64,000 nt of DNA, taken from positions 1 through 64,000 of the forward strand of contig JADLDY010000063.1 of the NCBI GenBank assembly GCA_020846435.1. The letters are read 5' to 3'. Under the pieces are notes generated by a model, which was not told the DNA's origin, did no database searches, and saw only the letters and a list, made by a program, of their open reading frames with translations. Source of the stretch: Deltaproteobacteria bacterium. GTDB taxonomy: Bacteria > Desulfobacterota > GWC2-55-46. The position numbers were made by a program, and so were the translations under genes. Each line of letters begins with the position of its first letter. The stretch's first letter is position 1. This document shows, in pieces, positions 16,535 through 24,848 of this stretch.

Positions 16535-17899
16535 TCAGTGTAAAAGGCCGGTTTTTTGACGGCCGAAGAGCGAGAATAAAGCGTTTATCACGAAAACAAT
16601 CCCCCCTGTTATGGCGACGAAGCCGCCAATGCCCATTATCGACATGCCGATGAATCTGGCGGCGGTGCCAAGCTCCTGCTCGCCTGCGTATGCCTTCCGC
16701 GCGACCCCGTGAGAGCCCGCGATAAAGAGCCCGACCGCGAAAAGGACTATACCGAGGCTGTAAAGATAGGGCTGTATCCTTGCCAGCCTCTCAGACCACA
16801 GCGGCCTGCCGAAGGTGGGGAGTATCTTGTAGAACAGGCCCATGAAGGCTATGGTGACAGCCCCTATCGCGCAGTGGTAGTGCGCGGGGATGATGGTGTT
16901 CGCGCCCTCTATTGAGACGCCGATGAGCCCGCCGAGGGAGAAGACCGCGACTGAGAGGACGAGCGAGGAAAAGCCCGGATCCCCCCAGGGCTTTTGTGCC
17001 GTAAAGATCTTCCAGGCAAGAAGAAGCGTGAAGACGGCCGCTGGAGTTCCCAGACCCCACCTCATGAGCCATGTAAAACTCTCCATGTGGGAGAGGGTCG
17101 AGGTGTCATGGATAAAGTATATGACAGGCGAAGGTATTACGAATAACAGGAAGAGGCAGTAGAGCGCCTTTGAAAGAGACGGGGGGAACGCCTCTTCATG
17201 GAATACCATCCTCGCCAGATAGAGCCAGACCGCAGTCATGGCCATGGTGTTAGAGAACTGGAGCATGTGACCGCCGCCCCAGAAGAGCCTTTCAAAGTCC
17301 AGAAACATCTTTCCAGTCGAGTACTGGAACCACCATGAGAGGCCGAAGCAGGCAAAGGCCACGGCCACTCCCGCGCCAGAGGCCGCCATGCCGACTGTCA
17401 CGGCAGGAAGAGCGGTCCTTTCGCCTGAAAAGAGAGTACCGAATGTGTTGACGAGGTTTAAAAGGATGCCCGTGGCAAAGAGGATGAGCCCGCTGAAAAA
17501 GACCGGGGTATGGAGGACTGGCACATAGTTGGCAAGCTCGGAGGGCCCGAGGCCGAAGACGGCTGAGATGACGACGAGGGCCATGCCGGCGCCGCTTGCG
17601 GATATGGAGACCCATCCGAGAGACTGGCTCAAAACCATCTTTTTCATCAGGGTCGAGGAGGAGTGGACCCAGAGGAAGCCCTCGAAGGCCAGAAACCATA
17701 TCACAACGGCCAGGACGACGTGCCCGACGAGTGCTACATATATATAATCCCTGCCGAGGGGGAGCATCTCCTCTATGACAGGGGTCCTGGCCAGGGCAAC
17801 TAGGAGAGCGAATATCCCGGCGAAGACAAGCGAGAAGACGGACAGGACAAGCCACGCGGCCTCTATCTTCATGCCAGCCCTGTCGCAAGAGGCGTCCAT
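16535..17899 (-). CDS. Divergent heme-copper oxidase superfamily subunit I, nitric oxide reductase-like
   Basis: 454 residues, about twelve hydrophobic helices. Candidate ligands: His60 (helix II), His211 in WGGGHMLQF (helix VI), His264 followed by Asp265 in YFIHDTSTLSH (helix VII, where oxidases have His-His), and His340/His342 in IIPAHYHCAIG (helix X, the H-x-H of the low-spin and active-site hemes). Phe215 sits where A- and B-type oxidases carry the cross-linked tyrosine. Lack of that tyrosine and the His-Asp pair point to a NOR-like enzyme rather than an O2 reductase. I recall a gNOR group with Asp in the metal site but cannot verify the match. Membership of the superfamily is fairly sure; the substrate is inference. 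The start has AAGGAAGG upstream. Confidence 0.75.
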   Translation of the reverse strand: MDASCDRAGMKIEAAWLVLSVFSLVFAGIFALLVALARTPVIEEMLPLGRDYIYVALVGHVVLAVVIWFLAFEGFLWVHSSSTLMKKMVLSQSLGWVSISASGAGMALVVISAVFGLGPSELANYVPVLHTPVFFSGLILFATGILLNLVNTFGTLFSGERTALPAVTVGMAASGAGVAVAFACFGLSWWFQYSTGKMFLDFERLFWGGGHMLQFSNTMAMTAVWLYLARMVFHEEAFPPSLSKALYCLFLLFVIPSPVIYFIHDTSTLSHMESFTWLMRWGLGTPAAVFTLLLAWKIFTAQKPWGDPGFSSLVLSVAVFSLGGLIGVSIEGANTIIPAHYHCAIGAVTIAFMGLFYKILPTFGRPLWSERLARIQPYLYSLGIVLFAVGLFIAGSHGVARKAYAGEQELGTAARFIGMSIMGIGGFVAITGGIVFVINALFSLFGRQKTGLLH

Positions 17900-18041
17900 G
17901 GACCTTCCTTTACCTGATCGATTTACATTGGAATCTAACAGAGTTACGCCGTTTATTCAAGGCAAGGGCGCCTCTTCGCCCTCAATTCTCCTCGATTCCA
18001 TTGACGAGCCTCTCAACATGATGGAAATCATTTATTCCTCC

Positions 18042-18071
18042 TTGAAAGGGGTTTATATTTTAAGATATAAT
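18042..18071 (+). promoter_or_regulatory. Sigma-70 promoter of the nfu-mrp operon
   Basis: TTGAAA (18042-18047), 18 bases, TATAAT (18066-18071), 35 bp before the nfu ATG, whose GGAGG is at 18094-18098. Short arms TATATT (18054-18059) and AATATA (18069-18074) overlap the -10 and might be an operator, but I do not recognise a known NO- or Fe-S-responsive site. The 206-bp gap is shared with the divergent NOR-like gene, for which I see no clear promoter. Confidence 0.65.
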
Positions 18072-18105
18072 ATATTGTTACAACTATCATTTTGGAGGTT
18101 TTTTC

Positions 18106-18333
18106 ATGATCAGGGAAAGAGTAGAAGAAGCCCTTAACGGAATAAGGCCAGCTCTCCAGGCTGACGGCGGAGACATTGAGCTCGTTGACGTCGACGAGAA
18201 AGAGGGCATAGTGAGGGTCCAGCTCCAGGGCGCGTGCTCAGGCTGCCCCAGCGCGCAGATAACTCTCGCGATGGGCGTCGAGAGGGCCATAAAAGAGAAG
18301 GTCCCCGAAATCAAGCAGGTCCTTTCAGTCTGA
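18106..18333 (+). CDS. NifU C-terminal domain (Nfu-type) Fe-S carrier
   Basis: 75 residues, a stand-alone NifU-like domain. The cluster-binding CSGCPSAQITL motif puts Cys44 and Cys47 in the usual CxxC. Nfu proteins carry and pass on [4Fe-4S] clusters to client proteins. It is the first gene of the only plus-strand operon, followed by ferredoxin, redox-domain and Mrp/ApbC genes, a set concerned with Fe-S supply. Confidence 0.92.
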   Translation: MIRERVEEALNGIRPALQADGGDIELVDVDEKEGIVRVQLQGACSGCPSAQITLAMGVERAIKEKVPEIKQVLSV

Positions 18334-18340
18334 TTCAGGA

Positions 18341-18372
18341 GGCTGAAAGAGCCTTTAACGGCTCTTTCAGCC
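18341..18372 (+). terminator. Perfect 13-bp stem-loop just after nfu
   Basis: GGCTGAAAGAGCC-tttaac-GGCTCTTTCAGCC begins 7 bp after the nfu stop. There is no T run, so it may be an mRNA-stabilising or partial-termination element that sets nfu above the downstream genes. The gap to the ferredoxin gene (18373-18458) shows nothing else. Confidence 0.65.
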
Positions 18373-18449
18373 GGCCCTGCCAGGCTGTATCCAAGGCTCT
18401 GGCGCAACCCCAAGCCTTACACCACAGGTGCGTGAAGCATCAAACCTGA

Positions 18450-18644
<195 letters not shown>

Positions 18645-18667
18645 AAACAACTTTCCCGGAGGTCTGA

Positions 18668-19087
18668 ATGAGTAAAATTACCGTCTGGTTCATCAGGTTC
18701 GCCATAATATACTTCCTCGTCTCCATACTCCTCGGCATACACATGAGCATGAGCGGGGCAGTTTACCCCTGGATGCCGATACACGCGCACTTCAACCTCC
18801 TCGGCTGGATGTCGATGATGATATACGGCGTCGGCTACCACATACTCCCGAGGTTTTCCGGCAAGCCCCTTTTCAGCGACGCGCTCGCGACCGCGCAGCT
18901 CTGGCTCTCCAACATAGGCCTCGTCGGCATGGCCGCCGGGTGGTGGGTCAAGAGCTCTGGCGGGTCTAATACGGTCCTCCTCGTATTCTCTCTCCTCGAG
19001 GCGCTCTCGGTAGTCTTCTTCGCTGTCAACATGTTCAAGACCATAAAGGCCGCGCCTGCCCCGGCCCCGGCGCCAGCCAAGAAATAA
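18668..19087 (+). CDS. Short four-helix heme-copper-oxidase-like membrane protein
   Basis: 139 residues, four helices, then a proline/alanine tail. Residues 36-70 (MPIHAHFNLLGWMSM, then GVGYHILPRFSGKPL) align with helix X and the following loop of the neighbouring NOR-like protein (IIPAHYHCAIG, then GLFYKILPTFGRPLWS), including the H-x-H pair (His39, His41). It is thus a C-terminal-half homologue of subunit I. It lacks the helices that supply the binuclear-metal histidines, so it can at most bind heme. Short cbb3-subunit-I-like proteins of this kind are known as conserved hypotheticals. GGAGG lies before the ATG. Confidence 0.75.
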   Translation: MSKITVWFIRFAIIYFLVSILLGIHMSMSGAVYPWMPIHAHFNLLGWMSMMIYGVGYHILPRFSGKPLFSDALATAQLWLSNIGLVGMAAGWWVKSSGGSNTVLLVFSLLEALSVVFFAVNMFKTIKAAPAPAPAPAKK

Positions 19088-19092
19088 GGATC

Positions 19093-19335
19093 ATGGCGGG
19101 CCTGATAACAAAAGAGATGGTAATAGGCGAGGTCATCGAGGAGTACCCGGAGACCGCCGCTGTTTTCAAAAAGTACTTCGGCAAGGGCTGCTCTGACTGC
19201 CCCGGGTCAAAGGTCGAGGACATAGACTTCGGCTCGACAATGCATAACGCTGACATCGATATTGTCCTCAAGGAACTGAACGAGATAGCCTCGAAACTCA
19301 AGAAGGGAAAAAACAGCCATGGGAAAAGTAAATAA
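19093..19335 (+). CDS. DUF1858 / hybrid-cluster-protein-associated redox disulfide domain
   Basis: 80 residues. The ITKEMVIGEVIEEYPETAAVF opening (motif split around residue 20) and the GCSDCPG pair (Cys-x-x-Cys) match the DUF1858 domain often linked to hybrid cluster protein and other nitrosative-stress genes. The charged lysine tail overlaps the next gene by 17 bp. Function unproven; a disulfide or cluster role is inferred. Confidence 0.83.
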   Translation: MAGLITKEMVIGEVIEEYPETAAVFKKYFGKGCSDCPGSKVEDIDFGSTMHNADIDIVLKELNEIASKLKKGKNSHGKSK

Positions 19336-19510
19336 AGAGATGGTCGTCAACGACTGCATAAAGCTCTTCCCGAAGACGATAGGGGTCTTCACCCGCTTCC
19401 ACATCGATTCGTGCTGCGGAGGGGCCGTGCCCATAGAAGACGCGGCCAGACGCGACGGCGCGCCGGTAGATGAGCTCATGGCAGCCCTCGAAGAAGCGGC
19501 CTCGAAGTAG
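19319..19510 (+). CDS. Stand-alone ScdA/YtfE N-terminal (DUF542) domain
   Basis: 63 residues. FTRFHIDSCCGG (Cys32-Cys33) is the hallmark of the N-terminal domain of RIC di-iron proteins (YtfE, ScdA, NorA), which repair or protect Fe-S centres after NO or oxidative damage. The hemerythrin-like half of those proteins is absent here. Its start overlaps the DUF1858 gene, so the two are probably made together. Confidence 0.85.
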   Translation: MGKVNKEMVVNDCIKLFPKTIGVFTRFHIDSCCGGAVPIEDAARRDGAPVDELMAALEEAASK

Positions 19511-19550
19511 GCCTGACTTCACTTAAAAGATACTTACGGAGGTACTATCG

Positions 19551-20603
19551 TTGGCACACATAACCGAAGCGCAAGTCCTCTCCGCACTCGGCAAGGTCAT
19601 GGACCCCGAGCTCGGCAAGGACCTCGTTACCCTCAACATGATAAAGGACGTGAAGATCGACGGCACTAAAGTGAGCTTCAACCTCGTGCTGACGACAATG
19701 GCCTGCCCGCTCAAAAAAGAACTCGAAGCCAACTGCGTGAACGCGGTGAAGGCTATCCCCGGCGTTACCGAGGTGAACCTCACCACCGGCGCGCAGGTGC
19801 CGAAATCAAAGCAGCTCCCCGACAAGATGGCCATACCTGGCGTCAAGAACACAATAGCCGTCGCGAGCGGCAAGGGCGGGGTAGGAAAATCGACGGTCGC
19901 GGTCAACCTCGCCATGGCCCTTGCCCAGACAGGCGCGAAGGTCGGCATACTCGACACCGACCTGTACGGCCCGAGCCTTCCCCTGATGATGGGCATACAC
20001 GAGCCTCTGCAGGCGACCCCGGAAGAAAAGCTCATCCCGCTCGAAAAATTCGGCATGAAGCTCGTCTCAGTCGGCTTCATGCTCGATGAGGAGACTCCTC
20101 TCATCTGGAGGGGCCCTCTGGTCATGCAGCTTGTAAAGCAGTTCCTCGTCGGCGTTGAATGGGGCGAGCTCGACTACCTCGTAATCGACCTGCCGCCAGG
20201 CACCGGAGACGTCCAGCTCACTCTGGTGCAGACCATACCGCTCACAGGAGCCGTCATAGTAACGACGCCGCAGGACGTAGCGCTCATCGACGCGAGGCGA
20301 GCCATAAAGATGTTCAACGAGGTAAAGGTGCCTATCCTTGGAATAGTGGAGAACATGAGCTACTTTGTCTGCCCCCACTGCAACGGCACCTCCGAGATAT
20401 TCAGCCACGGCGGCGGACAAAAGACCTCCGACAGGTACAATGTGCCTCTCCTCGGCAAGATCCCGCTCGACATCGAGATAAGAGAGGGCGGGGACTCCGG
20501 CATGCCGATCGTCCACGCTGACCCGGCTTCAGCCCACTCAAAGGCCTTCATCGAGATAGCCCAGACGGTAGCCGCGAAGATAAGCGTCCTCGACCTTTGC
20601 TGA
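19551..20603 (+). CDS. apbC: Mrp/ApbC P-loop Fe-S cluster carrier with N-terminal MIP18 (DUF59) domain
   Basis: 350 residues. The MIP18/DUF59 domain occupies 1-90, the deviant Walker A GKGGVGKST is at 107-115, and CPHC (Cys273, Cys276) is the dimer-bridging cluster site. These ATPases bind and transfer [4Fe-4S] clusters. The start is a TTG with GGAGG nine bases upstream. It is the last gene of the operon, followed by a clear terminator. Confidence 0.94.
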   Translation: MAHITEAQVLSALGKVMDPELGKDLVTLNMIKDVKIDGTKVSFNLVLTTMACPLKKELEANCVNAVKAIPGVTEVNLTTGAQVPKSKQLPDKMAIPGVKNTIAVASGKGGVGKSTVAVNLAMALAQTGAKVGILDTDLYGPSLPLMMGIHEPLQATPEEKLIPLEKFGMKLVSVGFMLDEETPLIWRGPLVMQLVKQFLVGVEWGELDYLVIDLPPGTGDVQLTLVQTIPLTGAVIVTTPQDVALIDARRAIKMFNEVKVPILGIVENMSYFVCPHCNGTSEIFSHGGGQKTSDRYNVPLLGKIPLDIEIREGGDSGMPIVHADPASAHSKAFIEIAQTVAAKISVLDLC

Positions 20604-20626
20604 GCAACAGATCAAATTAAAAAAAC

Positions 20627-20666
20627 AAAACCCGGGAAGGCGAAAGCCAACCCGGGTTTTTTATTT
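20627..20666 (+). terminator. Rho-independent terminator of the nfu-mrp operon
   Basis: AAAACCCGGG, a 14-base loop containing its own small GGC/GCC pair, then CCCGGGTTTTTTATTTTTT. Confidence 0.92.
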
Positions 20667-20773
20667 TTTATCTCGGCCTTTAGTTTAAAATCCCCCATTA
20701 CCTTGAAGGGGGGAATATAGCTCTTCAAAAAAACTTCGCAAAAAACCTTGTTACGCGGCTGTCGCCGCTCTTT

Positions 20774-20897
20774 GTAACAGGGCTCGCACGTTTTCCTCCC
20801 CCCCCCCCGCCCGCGAATCGAGCCCCTTAGGTCGCTTCGCTCCCGCAACCCCGGCTCGATTCGCCCTTCCTCCCTTAGGCTCGCTCCGCCCTGTTAC
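20774..20897. repeat. Nested inverted repeat with an 11-C tract
   Basis: Outer arms GTAACAGGGC (20774-20783) and GCCCTGTTAC (20888-20897) enclose inner arms CGAATCGAGCC (20814-20824) and GGCTCGATTCG (20853-20863). A run of eleven C lies at 20798-20808. It fills most of the 451-bp gap 20604-21054, which otherwise holds two terminators and no gene. It could be a mobile or regulatory palindrome. Confidence 0.7.
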
Positions 20898-21001
20898 GGG
20901 GTTTGTGTTTAAAACGATACAAAAATCTTGCATTTGTTTTGTCTTACCTGTCTATTAAAAGCCAACTCGCCGCGCCTCCACGCTCCTTCAGGACAACAAA
21001 A

Positions 21002-21031
21002 AAAGCGGGGCGGCAGAGGCCGCCCCGCTTT
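21002..21031 (-). terminator. Terminator downstream of the coiled-coil gene
   Basis: AAAGCGGGGCGGC-agag-GCCGCCCCGCTTT. On the minus strand the stem is followed by a T run. Confidence 0.88.
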
Positions 21032-21054
21032 GAATTACGCGCAAAACCTGTCAG

Positions 21055-21360
21055 TTACTTCTTGAGCTTCGCGACAGCCAGCTTGTAGTCCTTCCTGATC
21101 TCGTTCATGACGGAGTCAGTGCTCTTCTTGAGCTTGGTGACAAGGCCCTCGTAGCCGCCCTTTCTCCAGATCGTCAGCTGGTCTTCAATCTTGACCTTCT
21201 TCTTGGCCGCCTGCTTTTCGAGCTTCGTCAGCTCCTTGCTGAACTTCTTGCCGATGACGTCCATCTCCTTGTCGAACTTCTTGCGGAGCTTGCCTATCTT
21301 GACGTGCATCTCTGAGTGAAGCGCCCATTCCTTCTTGAATATCTCTATCGGATTTTTCAT
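21055..21360 (-). CDS. Lysine-rich coiled-coil hypothetical protein
   Basis: 101 residues, almost entirely charged helix (about a quarter lysine), no signal peptide, no cysteine. The middle (KFDKEMDVIGKKFSKELTK) is heptad-like. I do not recognise a family. It has its own terminator and a 92-bp gap after pyrD. A nucleoid- or ribosome-associated role is possible from the charge, but nothing in the sequence proves it. Confidence 0.7.
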   Translation of the reverse strand: MKNPIEIFKKEWALHSEMHVKIGKLRKKFDKEMDVIGKKFSKELTKLEKQAAKKKVKIEDQLTIWRKGGYEGLVTKLKKSTDSVMNEIRKDYKLAVAKLKK

Positions 21361-21452
21361 GCGGATCCTCCTGCGTATTTTGTTTTAAACAATATCCCTG
21401 AAAACTTTTTCTCGCACCTTGATTCAAATCATCGCAGAAAAGCGCGGCGCAG

Positions 21453-22394
21453 TCAAGCAAGCTTGAGAGAGCCAGTGAGATCCTTCATGCTCACTGAGTG
21501 CTTCTTCGAGTATTCTTCGAGGCCGACGGCGACCTTCACTGCGGCGTCAGGGTCGATGAAGCTCGCTGTCCCGACCTGCACGGCCGAGGCTCCAGCGATG
21601 AGAAATTCGAGCGCGTCATTGGCGTTCATTATCCCGCCCATGCCGATGATGGGGACCTTCGCCACCTGGGCCGCCTGCCAGACCATCCTCACGGCAACGG
21701 GCCTTATCGCTGGCCCCGAGAGCCCGCCTGTGGCGGTCGCGAGCACGGGCCTTCTCTTCTCGACGTCTATGACCATGCCGGTCAATGTGTTGATGAGCGA
21801 GATGGCGTCGGTGCCGGCGTCCTCCGCGGCCTTTACCATTACTCTTATGTCAGCGACATTCGGCGAGAGCTTTGTTATGAGAGGCATGCTCGTTGATTTC
21901 CTTATGGCCGAGACGACCCTGAAAGCTTCCTGAGGGTCTGTGCCGAAGACTATGCCGCCTTTTTTGACGTTGGGGCACGAGATGTTTATCTCGAGTGCGC
22001 TGACGCCCTTGACGCCGTCGAGCTTCCTGGCCACTTCCATGTAGTCTTCTATCGTCTCGCCGAAGATATTGGCTATGACATGGGTCCTGACGCCTTTAAG
22101 GAGCGGCAGCTTTTTTTCTATGAAGTCGTCGACTCCAACGTTCTGGAGGCCGATGGCGTTCAACATGCCGCACGGCGTCTCAACTATCCTCGGGCCGGGG
22201 TTGCCCTGCCTGGGGTAAAGTGAGAGGCCCTTGACGACTATGGCGCCGAGTTTTTCGATGTCGGTAAAGGGCGCGAACTCGGCCCCGTAGCCGAACGTGC
22301 CAGAGGCGGTCATCACCGGGTTTCTAAACTTTATCCCGGCGATGGTGACCTCAAGCGGTTTTTTTGGAAGTTTTTTCTTCAGAGGAGTTCCCAA
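21453..22394 (-). CDS. pyrD: Dihydroorotate dehydrogenase, class 1B catalytic subunit
   Basis: 313 residues. Oxidises dihydroorotate to orotate in pyrimidine synthesis. The class 1 catalytic Cys140 is in EINISCPNVKKGG (class 2 enzymes have Ser), and the FMN-binding IIGMGGI segment is near the C-terminus. It overlaps pyrK by 16 bp, and the pair makes the NAD-dependent 1B heterotetramer, independent of oxygen and quinone. Confidence 0.95.
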   Translation of the reverse strand: MGTPLKKKLPKKPLEVTIAGIKFRNPVMTASGTFGYGAEFAPFTDIEKLGAIVVKGLSLYPRQGNPGPRIVETPCGMLNAIGLQNVGVDDFIEKKLPLLKGVRTHVIANIFGETIEDYMEVARKLDGVKGVSALEINISCPNVKKGGIVFGTDPQEAFRVVSAIRKSTSMPLITKLSPNVADIRVMVKAAEDAGTDAISLINTLTGMVIDVEKRRPVLATATGGLSGPAIRPVAVRMVWQAAQVAKVPIIGMGGIMNANDALEFLIAGASAVQVGTASFIDPDAAVKVAVGLEEYSKKHSVSMKDLTGSLKLA

Positions 22395-23170
22395 TCTATG
22401 TCCTCGCCATCGAATACCGGGCCGTCAGAGCAGACCATCTTGTAATTGCGGTTTTCTTTGCCGTCGTGGTTCACCGACCTCACCGCGCACCCGAGGCACA
22501 CGCCTATGCCGCAGGCCATGGAGCGCTCGAGCGAGACAAAGCATCTGACCCCGGCGTCAGAGCACATGCGCGAGACAGCTTTGAGCATGCCGAGGGGGCC
22601 GCAGGCATAGACAACAACGCCGGCGGCGAGCTCCTTTTCAAGGAGGGCGGTCACAAGGCCCTTTGTGCCCATGGACCCGTCCTCGGTAGCTGTCTTCACT
22701 TTAAGGCCGGGCCCTTTGAAGCCGTCGAGCAGAAAACGCTCTTTTTTAGTCCTCGCCCCGAAGAGCAGGATCCCGCCAGTCTGGCTCGCCAGCATGTAAA
22801 GGGGCACTATGCCCATCCCTCCGGTGACCATTACGACCTTGAGCCCCTTCCGGGGAGATGGGAACCCGTTGCCGAGAGGGCCGAGTATGCCTAAGACCTC
22901 GCCGGGCCTTTTAGCCGAAAGTATGGAGGTGCCCCTGCCGACGACCCTGTAAAGAAGCTCTATGCCAGTGCCTTTTGACGCGCTGCCTTTGGCGCCTATC
23001 ACCTTGTAGACGCCGAAAGGCCGGCGAAGCAGAGGGTCCATGCCGTCAGAGACCCGCAGCATGACAAAATGGCCTGCCTTTACCCGAGGGGTCTTCCATT
23101 CGAGCCCGAGCCTGAAGTAGCCTTCGGCGAGCATGTCGTTGTAGAGGATTTTCGATTCTATCGATTGCAT
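22379..23170 (-). CDS. pyrK: Dihydroorotate dehydrogenase electron transfer subunit
   Basis: 263 residues. The N-terminal FAD domain has DPLLRRPFGVY, the central NAD domain has VTGGMGIVPLY, and Cys220, Cys225, Cys228 and Cys247 hold a [2Fe-2S] cluster in CGIGVCLGC...C. It passes electrons from PyrD to NAD. It follows rimI by 5 bp. Confidence 0.94.
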   Translation of the reverse strand: MQSIESKILYNDMLAEGYFRLGLEWKTPRVKAGHFVMLRVSDGMDPLLRRPFGVYKVIGAKGSASKGTGIELLYRVVGRGTSILSAKRPGEVLGILGPLGNGFPSPRKGLKVVMVTGGMGIVPLYMLASQTGGILLFGARTKKERFLLDGFKGPGLKVKTATEDGSMGTKGLVTALLEKELAAGVVVYACGPLGMLKAVSRMCSDAGVRCFVSLERSMACGIGVCLGCAVRSVNHDGKENRNYKMVCSDGPVFDGEDIDWELL

Positions 23171-23175
23171 GTTTT

Positions 23176-23649
23176 TCAGAGGTCGAGGACCATGACGATG
23201 GCGTCCTCGTCGCCGTAGTAGTTCTTCCTTATGTAGGCTTCCCTGAAGCCGTACTTCATGTAAAGGCTCCTGGCCGCCTTGTTCGAGACCCTGACCTCAA
23301 GGAATACCTCATAGACGAGATTCCTCTTCATGAGCACGAGCATCAGCCCCAGGAGCCTGGAAGCTATGCCGCGGCCCCTGTACTCCGGGTTCACGGCGAT
23401 GTTGAGTATGTGCGCCTCTCCGTGGATGATCCACAAGACGACATAGCCGCCGACGCGCTCAGCGCCCTCATGAGGCCTGACCTTCAGGGTGTAGGAGAAC
23501 GAGACAGGGTTTTTCAGCTCGCCTTCGAACATGGCCCTGGTCCAGGGCTTGGGAAATGAGGCCTGCTCTATCTCAAGGACCTCGTCGAGGTCTTCAGCCG
23601 TCATCGGCTGGACAGAATGTCCGAACAGAATATTTTCCCTGGGTTGCAC
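23176..23649 (-). CDS. rimI: Ribosomal-protein-alanine N-acetyltransferase-like GNAT
   Basis: 157 residues with the RimI pattern: LEIEQASFPKPWTRAMFEGE near the N-terminus, HILNIAVNPEYRGRGIASRLL (split at the acetyl-CoA loop, RGRGIA), and LEVRVSNKAARSLYMKYGF. RimI acetylates the N-terminus of S18. The start is a GTG with a weak purine stretch; a later ATG (MTAEDLDEV) would remove 15 residues. Confidence 0.88.
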   Translation of the reverse strand: MQPRENILFGHSVQPMTAEDLDEVLEIEQASFPKPWTRAMFEGELKNPVSFSYTLKVRPHEGAERVGGYVVLWIIHGEAHILNIAVNPEYRGRGIASRLLGLMLVLMKRNLVYEVFLEVRVSNKAARSLYMKYGFREAYIRKNYYGDEDAIVMVLDL

Positions 23650-23709
23650 CGGAGCCCCGGAATATGAAGCAAGCCGTAAATCTCCGGGCCTGGAGCCCGG
23701 AACAGACTC

Positions 23710-24342
23710 TCACTTCTCGTTAGTCGCGAAGAGTATGTGCCAGAAATCGAGTTTTTTCAACATGTACTTCTGCCTGACATTGAGGCCGGAACGCCTGATG
23801 AACTCGTTCAAGCACAGATCCGACCTCCAGCCGATTTTCTTGCAGACCGGATTTATGAGCTTTTCGACCAGCTCCACCATCTTGTTGCTCGACTTGAAGT
23901 GGTTGACGATGACGACCTGGCCGCCTTTTTTGCACACGCGCCTCACCTCGTTCATGAGCCTGTACGGGTCCGGCACGACGGTGACCACGTGCGAGATGAA
24001 CACCTTGTCGAAGCTGTCGTCCTTGAACGCTATGTTCATGGCGTCCATGTTCAGCACCTTTATGTGGCTGAGCCGGTTCTTGCCCACCTTTTCCTTCGCT
24101 TTTTTGAGCATCTCAAAGGAAAGGTCTACGGCCGCCACGCGGCAGCCCTTGGGGTACTCGGCAAGGGACAAGCCAGTGCCGACTCCAACGTCAAGGACGC
24201 GCTCGCCCGGCTTTATGTGCATGTAGTTGATGGCGTGCTTTATGCGCGGATAGAAGAACCTTTTGAAAAGGGCGTCGTATACGTTCGAGTAGCCGGCGTA
24301 TATCCTCTTGATGCTGTCGAGTTCCAATCCGTGTTTCCTCAT
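23710..24342 (-). CDS. pmtA: PmtA-like phospholipid (phosphatidylethanolamine) N-methyltransferase
   Basis: 210 residues. A class I SAM fold with motif I VLDVGVGTGLSLAEYP, the SHVVTVVPDP segment and VIVNHFKS, followed by INPVCKKIGWRSD. This combination is characteristic of the Rhodobacter/Sinorhizobium PmtA group, which methylates phosphatidylethanolamine towards phosphatidylcholine. It has no membrane helix. It overlaps the upstream GNAT gene by 4 bp, so a different small-molecule substrate made by this operon is a real alternative. Confidence 0.72.
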   Translation of the reverse strand: MRKHGLELDSIKRIYAGYSNVYDALFKRFFYPRIKHAINYMHIKPGERVLDVGVGTGLSLAEYPKGCRVAAVDLSFEMLKKAKEKVGKNRLSHIKVLNMDAMNIAFKDDSFDKVFISHVVTVVPDPYRLMNEVRRVCKKGGQVVIVNHFKSSNKMVELVEKLINPVCKKIGWRSDLCLNEFIRRSGLNVRQKYMLKKLDFWHILFATNEK

Positions 24343-24848
24343 TTCGCGTTTTGTGTGAGCCGCTTCACGTAAAAGACGACGTCATCGCCCGGCTTGTAGA
24401 AATCCCTTATGCGGGCCTCCTCAAGAAAACCGCATCTCAGATAAAAACCTCTCGCCGCCTCAAACGCCGGAAGCCCGGAGGTCTCGGCGACGATCATGCG
24501 CGCGTTGAGAGAGAGCAATATCTCTTCAGTCCTGCCGAGAAGCGCCCTGCCAACTCCGGCTCCCTTCATCCGCTCATCGACGACGATCCAGTAAAGATCC
24601 CAGACGCCTTGGGTGAGAGAGCGGTCGCCGTAGCATGCGTAACCAACGGGCGAGCCGTCCTTGATCGCCGTTATGAAAAAATAATCAGTCTGCTCCGGCT
24701 GAGTAAGATATGTGTCGAGGAGCTCTGCCGCGCACTCGCGCTCATCTCCGGTGAGACTCGCGGTTCTTTCGATTATCGAGACCAGCGCGTCCCTGTCAGC
24801 ATCGAGCGTCTCCCTTACGAGAAGGCTCTCTACCACAAAGGCCGTCAT
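24339..24848 (-). CDS. GNAT-family N-acetyltransferase
   Basis: 169 residues, acetyl-CoA loop VDERMKGAGVGRALL and C-terminal ARGFYLRCGFLEEARI. The substrate is unknown. It overlaps both neighbours by 4 bp (ATGA type), so it is translationally coupled to an ATP-grasp ligase and a methyltransferase, and probably modifies the same product. Confidence 0.85.
   Translation of the reverse strand: MTAFVVESLLVRETLDADRDALVSIIERTASLTGDERECAAELLDTYLTQPEQTDYFFITAIKDGSPVGYACYGDRSLTQGVWDLYWIVVDERMKGAGVGRALLGRTEEILLSLNARMIVAETSGLPAFEAARGFYLRCGFLEEARIRDFYKPGDDVVFYVKRLTQNAK

Noticed and set aside
16535-17899. cbb3-type cytochrome c oxidase subunit I
   Set aside because: No CcoO or CcoP subunits are nearby, and the helix VII pair is His-Asp. 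A NOR-like call fits better, though function remains unproven.
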